This document shows positions 56,338 through 64,000 of a stretch of DNA of 64,000 bases, piece after piece. The position numbers and the translations under genes are program-made. The number at the start of each line of letters is the position of its first letter. Position 1 is the stretch's first letter. The notes beneath the pieces are model-generated. The model was not told the origin of the DNA and ran no database searches. It saw only the letters and a program-made list of their open reading frames with translations. The DNA is from Heloderma charlesbogerti (taxonomy: Eukaryota; Chordata; Lepidosauria; Squamata; Helodermatidae): NCBI GenBank assembly GCA_026122225.1, contig JANEZZ010001900.1:186001-250000 (forward strand), in the 5' to 3' direction.

Positions 56338-56708
56338 GGGTTCACACAACACACTAACCCACACTCAGTGGTTAAGTGTGGGTTGTTGTTGAACTGTGGG
56401 TTATTGTGTTGTCTGAATGCAGTGTATTTTCCACAGGGTGGCTTGTTAACCATGAAGTGTGGCTTATTTTTCTCAAAAAAGCCACCTTGAGAACCCATGG
56501 TTTGTTGTTGGGTTCTCCAGGATGGTTACCAAGCCACACTGCATGGTTAACAAGCACCCTGTGAAAAATGCACTGCATTCAGACAACGTGCTAACCCACC
56601 TTGCAGAAAACATACTGCATTCAGACAACACAATAACCCATGGTTCAATAGCAATCCATTGTTCAACAACAACCCACTGAATGTGGCTTAGCGTGTTGTA
56701 TGAACCCA
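56338..56708. mobile_element. Fold-back element, family F2, second copy
   Basis: CTGGGTTCACACAACACACTA on the left pairs with TAGCGTGTTGTATGAACCCAG on the right. Inner segments TGTTGAACTGTGGGTTATTGTG and CACAATAACCCATGGTTCAA pair too. Centre CCATGGTTTGTTGTTGGG. Homologous to 45538-45933. Duplicate flanks not clear. Confidence 0.8.
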
Positions 56709-56716
56709 GCCAATAG

Positions 56717-57507
56717 ATTGACAACAGTGTTGAAGGTGGTATGGTTGAGGCTCATGGCTTGCTTATACATCCCAGTGTTCTAGCCCTGGACAAACAGGTT
56801 TTGCAGGCTTTTTATAATGCTTCAGAAATTGAAATATCTGTTTGACAGATATTTCACAGGTATTTCTCATAGTCTTTTGCTGCTAGACTGTATTAAAGTA
56901 GTTTTTTTTACTCTGTTATATCTTTTAGCTCTCTATGTGATCAATGCTTGTTTTATTTTAGTCTCTCTGTTTTAATTGACCATTTCATGGTGCTGCTTTT
57001 TTGTTGTATACAGATTTGGGGTTTTAATTGTTCATCGTTCTGAGAGTTACTTGCTATAGGGGCAACTCATTAATTTTAGAAATAGAACAAATAAACATTC
57101 AGAGTAACAGAAAATTTAATCTGCCACAATATGTCCATCACTGTAGTGTGATGTGTTAAGAGATTTTGTGGAAGTGGCAGCAGCAGTTGTGAACCTGTGG
57201 CAGTGGCTAGTTGAACTGCTGTGATGTCACATCAAGTGAAAGAAAAAAGTTACCAACAATAGAATGTTTGCTAGAAGGCTAGTCTGTGAGAGAAATGAAA
57301 GGATCCCTTTTTCTGGGGAAACCCCTTAGACGAAAATCTGTAACCCGAAGTGGGAAAAGGTGGGCAGGGATTCCAGAGGCAAGCTGGATAAAATAATAAA
57401 GCAGAATGAGCTAAGAAGCAACCCTATGAGGAAAGGGTTCATGGGGATGTGGGCCTTTAAATAACTGAAGCTTTGTTTACTTCAGCTTTGGAAAATGTTT
57501 TAGCAAA

Positions 57508-57509
<2 letters not shown>
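56717..57509. other. Unassigned spacer
   Basis: No gene or recognised repeat. Confidence 0.4.

Positions 57510-57541
<32 letters not shown>
57510..57541. repeat. (GT)n microsatellite
   Basis: About sixteen TG units. Confidence 0.9.
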
Positions 57542-57546
<5 letters not shown>

Positions 57547-58676
57547 GCGGGGAAACAGCAGGACTGTTTAGTGAAAATAAGCTAGGAATGTGGTCTTAAT
57601 GATCATAAGAGGAGAGACAAAATCATTTGTTTAGCAGTACATTCATTTTGTTTCTTGCATAATTTCCTTGCAAGTGCTTCAAGGGGCAATTAAGTTTTCT
57701 AATTCTCTTTTTCTAAGCATTGCGAAATAACAGAGCTTATTGTAAATGACTTTCACTTTTGTTGCAGCTTGAGAACAGACAAACAAATGGATGAATTGTG
57801 TAAGTGAAAAATAGTCAAGCTATTAAATGCTCCGTTCAGACACTGAGCCAGTTCACCTTGTTTTTAATCATGTAAGGACAGTGACATAATTCCATGTGTA
57901 GAAGCCAGGTATCTTCCATACTCACATAAATTATTTCATTCAAGTATTTCAGTTAGCCAAGGTTACACCAGCTCATGATAAGCTTCTACCATAGCCCTTT
58001 TTGGTTAGCATCTTAGCTAGTCTTGTTCTAAAATAATATCTGTTGTGCATATGCTCCATTGAAATGTATGGGAGTTGTCCTTTTCATACATAGTAGGGAA
58101 GTTATATATTATATATTGTGAAGCATAGTTTTTACAAAGTTGGTTATAAAATCATCCTAGTGTGAATTCCTACCTTCCCCTGCTGACTTATGGATCTGAT
58201 CTATTTGATCTAGAGTCAACAGTTCACTCATAGTTCACCCTTTAACTAGCTCTTTTTTCCCCTCAGAGACTTGTATCATCTTTAATTCCCATTCATATCT
58301 TTATATAGTTAGTATGACACACAGATATGATCTTATGACTAATGTTGATATTATATTGCACTCCTGCCCCATGTGGAAATGGAAGAAAACTAGCAATCCT
58401 GAAAACCTCTGGTTTTACCCATATAAAATAGATTTTTCTGTTAGAAAAAGGGGAAGTCTTATGATGAGCTACTGCTGTTATTGTGCCAGAACTGACCTTG
58501 GCGCGATCACCTCTTTCATCATGTATAGTTAAATATTGGCAAAACAGTAGAAAAACTCAAAGAATTCTCTGACTTCTTCTAAGGTGGTGTATTCCGCCCT
58601 TTGGAGGCTTTTTGGCAATCAAATTTAGAACAACGTTTAAAACAGGGGTTGGGATGCTGGGTTTTCTGCCATGCAT
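57542..58676. other. Unassigned spacer
   Basis: No gene or recognised repeat. Confidence 0.4.
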
Positions 58677-60070
58677 AACATAAGAACGTAAGAAGAGCAA
58701 TGCTGGATCAGACCAAGGGTCCATCTAATCCAGCATTCTGTTCACACAGTGGCCAACCTGCTGCCTATGGGAAACCCACAAGCAGGACATGAGTGCAACA
58801 GCACCCTCCTGCCCATGTTCCCCAGCAACCGGTGTACATGGCATACCACCTCTGATACAGCCATCAGGACTAGTAGCCATTGCTAGCCTTCTCCTCCAGA
58901 AATTTGTCCAGTCCCCTTTGAAAGCCATCCAAATTGGTGGTCATCACTACATATGTAATGAATTCCATAGTGTAATTGTGTGAAGTAGTATTTCCGTTTA
59001 TCTGTCCTGAATCTCCCAGCAATCTGCTTCATGGGATGATCCCAGGTTCTGGTATTATGAGAGAGGGAGAAAAATGTCTCCCTATCCACTTCTCCATACT
59101 ATGCATAATTTTGTACACCTCTATCATGCTTCCCCTCCCTCATCTTTTCTCTAAGCTAAACAGTCCCAGATTTTGTAACCTTTCCTCATAGGGGAGTTTC
59201 TCCAGCTCCTTAATCATTTTAGTTGCTCTTTTCTGTACTTTTACCAACTCTACAACATCTTTTTTTAGGTGCAGTAACCATAACTATACACAGTATTCCA
59301 AGTGTGATCACACTATAGATTTGTATAGGGGGAGTATGATCCTGGCAGTTTTATTTTCAATTCCTTTTCTAATGATGCTTAATGTGGAATTTGCCTTTTT
59401 TATAGCAGTTGCACACTAGGTCAACATTTTCATCAAGCTGTCCTGTCCATCACAATCCCAAGATCTCTTTCTTGGTCAGTCACTGCTAGCTCAGATCCAA
59501 TCAGCGTATATGTGAAGCTGGGATCTTTTGCCCCAACAGGCATCACTTTGCACTTGCTTACATTGAACTGCATTTGTCATTTTGATGCCCATTCTCTCAG
59601 TTTGGAAAGATCCTTTTGGAGCTTTTCACAGTCTCTTTTTATTTTAGCCACCCTAACTAATTTTGTGTCATGAGCAAACTTGGCCACTTCACTGCTCACT
59701 CCCAATTCCAGATCATTTATGAACAAGCTGAAAAACATTGGTCCCAATACAGATCCCTGTGGGACCCCACTGTTTGCATCCTTCCACTCGAAGAAGTTAT
59801 CATTTATTTATTCCTACTTTTGCTTTTTTGTTCTTTAGCCGGTTACTGATCCATAAGAGGACCTGTCCTCTTATTCCATGACTGCTAAGTTTGCTAAGGA
59901 ATCTTTGTTGAAGGACTTTGTCAAAAGTCTTTTGGAAGTCCAAGTAAACATGTCTACCAGGTCACCCCTATCCACATGTTTACTGACTCTATCAAAGAAG
60001 TCTAAAAGGTTAGTGAGACGTGACTTACCTTTGCAGAAGAGAAAACATGATGAAAGAGAAAGGGTCAAGG
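58677..60070 (-). pseudogene. CR1 LINE 3' half, degenerate
   Basis: Read on the minus strand, polymerase fragments start near 60068 with SRLTNLLDFFDRVSKHVDRGDLVDM, a CR1 palm segment. The following VYLDFQKAFDK-type segment has decayed to FTWTSKRLLTK. Downstream the strand holds the recognisable remnants of the rest of the polymerase (DPCGTP-type region on the complementary reading, about 59740-59780) and the CR1 3' untranslated part ending at 58677 with GCTCTTCTTACGTTCTTATG. Many stops show it is dead. Confidence 0.8.
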
Positions 60071-60179
60071 ATCATTTCCTTACTTAACTCACAAGTTTAC
60101 AGGTATGGAAGGGGTGTTCAGGGCTAGAACAACTTCTACCAAATCACTACCCTATTTCCAGAGTTGTATCTCTAGCAGA

Positions 60180-60280
60180 TAGCTAAAAAAAAAAAAAAAA
60201 AGTAGTTATACAAATATACAAAGCAACTTGATGAGATTATACAACTTCTCAAGGATCAGGATACCAGAACAAAACAAGAC
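60180..60280 (+). other. Poly-A run and start of LINE
   Basis: An 18-A run at about 60185-60202 precedes the ORF. It may be the tail of a separate retroposed piece or part of the LINE 5' region. Confidence 0.4.
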
Positions 60281-61192
60281 GTGAATCCAGAAGTAAATCA
60301 GAAAGACATGACACTTCCAGTTTTACAACCTGTACAGGCTTTGGTTCCTTCAACTGTATCCCAGCGTTCGAATTCCTTGAACCTTGCAGACTGTGGAGAA
60401 CTTGTAGAACTGAAGAACTGGGACTTTAAGGGGAACTTAATTTTAGTCCCAGACCAAGTGGCCTTTGAAATATCACCATTATCAAATGGGGTTCTGCCTA
60501 GTTGGTGGGGGAAAAACCGAGTTGTGTATAATATTAATGCATTGTTGAACTTAAGAATTCATATAAGAAATATTAGATCTGTACACACACTTCCAGGCTC
60601 TCTGTATTTACAGAGATGTATAATAACTTTTAACTCACCAATGTTGGTTAAAGAAATCTTTGCTGCGAGGCTCCAACTGGGTAAATATGGAGTAAGGGCT
60701 AGAAGGGTCTTTAAAACTTATTCATTAACACCACTATTTAAGCAGATATCTAGAAGGAAACCCATAGATCAGTATGCCCCAGAAGCAAGTCGACTACATA
60801 ATGTTCTAGAGCAGTCTAACACTGAAATGCTCATTGATTTTACAACTCAGGAGACAGATGTTGGGACCATTGATATAGAGTCCACTGATCAGCGCCTTCA
60901 GAGAATAAACTTTAGGTCTTTATGTCCCTCTAGTCCCCCACTCAAAAATGATGTTTTGTTAGACACTGAAATTCTCTTAACCAATACTGCAATTAATTCT
61001 TATATTGACAACTTTCAGTTGATACCACAAAAAAAAAAGAAAACAGTGGTAGCTGAAATCAACGCTACATTAGTCCCAACAGCAAATAATTCTCAGAGGA
61101 AACACATGATCCAGAACTCCACTTCCTGCTTAAATGGTGCCGTGCAGCTTGACCCCTCAATAGATCAAATTACATTAGATTGTTCCTCCTGA
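60281..61192 (+). CDS. LINE ORF1-like protein (303 codons, intact frame)
   Basis: The frame is open for 303 codons and ends 12 bases before the ORF2-like start. No domain was recognised with certainty. The central part (residues about 75-150) has alternating hydrophobic strands and basic residues (VYNINALLNLRIHIRNIR, LQLGKYGVRARRVFKTY), compatible with a nucleic-acid-binding fold. The C-terminal part is rich in S/T/N with a short lysine run (PQKKKKTVV). The position directly ahead of an endonuclease frame supports ORF1 of a non-LTR retrotransposon. It is transposon-derived, not a host gene. I rate the ORF1 identity as inference. Confidence 0.55.
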   Translation: MNPEVNQKDMTLPVLQPVQALVPSTVSQRSNSLNLADCGELVELKNWDFKGNLILVPDQVAFEISPLSNGVLPSWWGKNRVVYNINALLNLRIHIRNIRSVHTLPGSLYLQRCIITFNSPMLVKEIFAARLQLGKYGVRARRVFKTYSLTPLFKQISRRKPIDQYAPEASRLHNVLEQSNTEMLIDFTTQETDVGTIDIESTDQRLQRINFRSLCPSSPPLKNDVLLDTEILLTNTAINSYIDNFQLIPQKKKKTVVAEINATLVPTANNSQRKHMIQNSTSCLNGAVQLDPSIDQITLDCSS

Positions 61193-61204
61193 CAAAATAA
61201 GGCT

Positions 61205-61774
61205 TTGGGGAGTTTACTTAAGTGTGTCTCCTGGAACATCTCTGGATGGCCTAATAAAAGGGTAGATGGTTCATTCAGAAGGTACCTTAGATCTTTTGAT
61301 ATCATATTCTTACAGGAAACATGGTGCATGGGGGAAATTCTTCTGAGTAATTACAAAACCTATGAAGTCCCTGCAAGTATCCCCAGAGGCATGGGACGCC
61401 CGTGGGGGGGATTAGCCTGTTGTATATCAACTTCATTGAAAGGCGAAAGCTATCTCATCAGTAATTTGGAGTCCTGGGCTTTGGCTATATTTTTCAAAAT
61501 TAATTTAACATCATATATCATGGTAAATGTATACATTCCTCCTTGGAAATCAACTCATCACAGCAAAAATGTTTGGGTAAGCCTTACAGATTACATACTT
61601 GGCCTGCAGACCCAACTATCTGGAGCTCATTTGATATTAGTTGGTGATTTTAATGCCCGGATTGGCCCAAACTGGAATGCAATAGAGCCAGTCTCCTATT
61701 TTTCCCTGGATGACTTCCCACTGATAAAGGATAGACAGTCAAAGGATCACATGATTAACACCCAAGGGATATGA
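61205..61774 (+). pseudogene. LINE ORF2 N-terminal endonuclease fragment
   Basis: The frame begins 12 bases after ORF1 ends and reads through 189 codons. It starts with KCVSWNISGWPNK (the first catalytic asparagine), then IIFLQETWC (glutamate), YIMVNVYIPPW, and LILVGDFNARIGPNW (the DxN pair), a standard APE-type endonuclease. It lacks the second half of the domain (no SDH motif) and the polymerase, and runs out at a CCCCA tract. It is truncated, and the clade is uncertain (not BovB, CR1 or L2 by its motifs). Confidence 0.7.
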
Positions 61775-61782
61775 TTAACACT

Positions 61783-61815
61783 CTCCCCCACCCCACCCCA
61801 CCCCACCCCACCCTG
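61783..61815. repeat. (CCCCA)n short tandem repeat
   Basis: Six CCCCA units occur directly where the LINE ORF2 breaks. The minus strand has GGGGT repeats that could form a G-quadruplex. Confidence 0.85.
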
Positions 61816-62004
61816 GCCAATTCAATTTGCTGTTCAGCTGATGAAAACAGAACTAGGAGTCTTGTGGTGCCAATGCTACAAATGGCTCCACCAATTTGTA
61901 ACCTCTGTGACATTTTTTTTAGTTCAGCAATTCCCAAACTGTGTGTCATCATCATGTGGAATGCACTTATCACTTGATGGCTGTCAGCATTGGGAAATAC
62001 CATG
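61816..62004. other. Unassigned
   Basis: No gene; the part ATTCCCAAACTGTGTGTCATCATCATGTGG (about 61929) resembles decayed MITE sequence. Confidence 0.35.
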
Positions 62005-62160
62005 TAATACTATTTTTATTTATTATTTTATTTATATCCCACCTTTCTTCTGTCATGGAACTCAAAGTGGCTACATGGGATTCCCAGATGTTCATGTTCT
62101 CCCCTCCAAGCACTGACCAGATCTAAACCTGCTTAGCTTCAGCGAGGTGGTTGTCTCATG
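62005..62160 (-). mobile_element. 5S rRNA-derived SINE fragment
   Basis: On the minus strand, ACCTCGCTGAAGCTAAGCAGG followed by TTTAGATCTGGTCAGTGC resembles the 5S rRNA internal region (GAAGCTAAGCAGGGTCGGGCC). The rest leads to GGTGGGATATAAATAAAATAAT, a LINE-like tail as in the SINE at 15526. Confidence 0.55.
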
Positions 62161-63030
62161 TGCCTTCAGACTATGCCCTGGGACCACTCCTCTCCTTGAC
62201 AATATATGGACAGTGACATCAGTGGTTGGGCATCTGCTGAGGCCAACTTCCCAGCAGAACCCCACTGAGAAGAGCTCCCTAGAGTTGCTACTCTTCGCCA
62301 TTGCAACCTGCTTGTTCACCTCCCTCTTGCTCTGGCCCAGACAACAGTGGTGGTGAGAAGAAGGAGCAGTAGATGCCACTGCTTGCTTGCTCACTGGCTC
62401 TCTGCCTGTCCAGTAAGCAAGTCGTAGCTCTGATGAGAAAGAGGCTGAGAAGCAATAGCAGCTGGTGACAATGGTGGTGAGAAGGTGGACTCATTGAGGG
62501 AGGGGACCCACTGAGTGTGTCTTGCCCAAGGGCCCTCAAAAACCTGGAGCCAGCACTGGTGACATAATTTTTCAAAGGAAAAACTTGGGGAACCTATGCT
62601 AGAGCTGACCCTGAAACATCACCTCTGATCAGAAAGCATAGTCCCATCCTTGAGATTTGACTTGAATAGGTAAAGGGGAGGGCAAGGACCCCAGCAGGCA
62701 ATAATAACATAGCTGCAAGAAAAAAAATACCTGCCTACCATAATTTTGAGTGCTTATTGAGAAAACAGATACATATCTTTTTGAGTCCAGCAAAAAAAGA
62801 AGTGAGTTCAAGGTATCTTAAGTTTGGCAAACACTGGTTTAATGAGATATCTGGTGTCTTAATACCTGATGTAATAATATCCCTGGCATATGCTGATATG
62901 AGAAACTAACATAAGATGCCTTCCCAATACAACAGTGTTGCTCCATGATGCTATATGACCAAATGCCATCACAGCCAAATATGGTCTACTACTAGCATGC
63001 TTTAGTTATCATTTTTCGTTATTATCAGTA
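62161..63030. other. Unassigned spacer
   Basis: No gene; short frames have no motif. Confidence 0.4.
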
Positions 63031-63448
63031 CCTATATGAGTCTGTCCAGTGTTACGATTGGCCATGGAGGTCCTTCTCTCAGGTCTGCCAGTATTTCCCA
63101 TCAGTCTGGTGGGCACAAGAGGCAGGATCTTCTCAGTGGCAGCCCCTTTATTGTAGACATTATTGTGGACATATCTCCCATGGGAAGTGTGTTTGATTCC
63201 CTTGTGGACTGGTTTTAAACAGGACAGGCTCTAAAGACCTGGCTGTTTACATCCACTTTTAATTGATAATGATTCTGGCCTATGCAGTTAAGTTGTAATT
63301 TTAACACCCTTATCTGGACAGAGATAGCCTAGCTACAGTTATCCGTGCTCTGATAACCTCTCACCTGGATTACTACTATGCATTATATGTGGGGCGGCCT
63401 TTGAAAATGATCTGGAAACTTCAGCTAGTCCAAAATAGGGCAGCAAGA
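63031..63448 (+). pseudogene. L2-group LINE 3' fragment
   Basis: The block CTGATAACCTCTCACCTGGA and TTACTACTATGCATTATATG encodes a decayed LITSHLDYYYALYVG-like segment, then CTTCAGCTAGTCCAAAATAGGGCAGC for LQLVQNRAA, conserved at the end of L2 polymerases. It ends where palindromic copy 8 inserted. Confidence 0.65.
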
Positions 63449-64000
63449 TAGGGATGTCAGAGAATTTCGCCATGAATCTCGGGGAGGCAGAATGCCAGCG
63501 CATTCAGCACCCTAAAGTCGGTGGTGAAACGGTCTGCCCCCCCACCCCCCCTGGGACAGGACTTACCTTAGGCGAATCTCCCTGGTGGTGGCGGCTCCGG
63601 CAGCGGTTCGGTGGCAGTTTGGCGGCCGCCGCCATTTCCAGTTAAAAAAAAAATAATAACGTGATAGGCTACGTAAAGATTTACGTAGCCTATCACGGCT
63701 AGATTTTTTTAAAATACCATGATAGGCTACATAAATGTTTATGTAGCCTATCATGGCTGAGTAAAACCAAAAACCAAAAACTGTGCGTACGCAGATGGCG
63801 GCGCCCATGGGTGCCGCCATTTGCGTTCCTTATTTTGGCACGTCTAGTCTACGTAAACATTTATGTAGACTACGGCGAAAATAAGGGGAACGCAAATACC
63901 ATAGAGTCTATGCTATTTGCGTTCCCCTTATATTCGCCGTAGTCTACGTAAATGTTTACGTAGACTAGATGTGCCAAAATAAGGAACACAAATGGCGGCG
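63449..64000 (+). mobile_element. Palindromic hAT-like element, copy 8, cut by window end
   Basis: It starts TAGGGATGTCAGAG. The octamer before it is CAGCAAGA; its partner lies outside the window. It has outward ACTTACCTTAG at 63561, GTGATAGGC palindromes (about 63660-63697 and 63719-63754), a CAAATGGCGGCGCC-type hairpin (about 63793-63824), GTCTACGTAAAC palindrome (about 63846-63876), a CAAATA...TATTTG hairpin (about 63893-63921) and the mirrored GTCTACGTAAATG palindrome (about 63940-63968). The order matches copies 5 and 6. Confidence 0.85.

Overview
The window looks like repeat-dense, intergenic or intronic DNA from a vertebrate, most probably a squamate reptile. The basis is the combination of RTE-BovB, CR1 and L2 LINE fragments, tRNA- and 5S-derived SINEs, many short hAT/Harbinger-like non-autonomous DNA elements, a broken endogenous retrovirus, and the absence of any convincing host exon. 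The species call is inference. Everything recognisable as protein is a transposable-element relic.

Layout. 1-3.5 kb: an LTR-like stretch, a Harbinger-like MITE end, and a solo LTR split by a 900-bp palindromic DNA element (copy 1). 3.5-10.4 kb: a 5'-incomplete palindromic element (copy 2) abutting a minus-strand endogenous retrovirus with two LTRs and decayed gag, protease, RNase H, integrase and env. 10.6-13.9 kb: three more palindromic elements (copies 3-5). 14-20 kb: Harbinger-like MITEs, a MIR-like SINE, a hAT MITE split by a BovB 3' end, and an unclassified 1-kb repeat. 20-26 kb: CR1 tail, solo LTR, palindromic copy 6, and a 165-bp tandem array. 26-41 kb: fold-back element, simple repeats, L2 and CR1 pieces, and an open BovB endonuclease frame. 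41-52 kb: palindromic copy 7, the second 1-kb repeat carrying a solo LTR, fold-back elements, a SINE and a BovB copy with a 12-bp target duplication. 54-64 kb: more MITEs, a CR1 relic, the 5' part of an unfamiliar two-ORF APE LINE, a 5S-derived SINE, an L2 piece, and palindromic copy 8 running off the end.

The most striking system is the palindromic family. It has eight copies in 64 kb. Five have exact 8-bp target duplications, one has a 6/8 duplication, one has lost an end and one is cut by the window. All complete ends read TAGGGATG/CATCCCTA or a one-base variant. The interior is an alternating series of two kinds of near-perfect, spacerless palindromes. In several copies the series is mirrored about its centre, so the element is a palindrome built of palindromes. 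Both GC-rich ends also carry an outward-facing splice-donor-like AGGTAAGT in most copies. No transposase is encoded, so mobilisation in trans by a hAT transposase is inferred. Whether the family is already catalogued cannot be decided without a database search.
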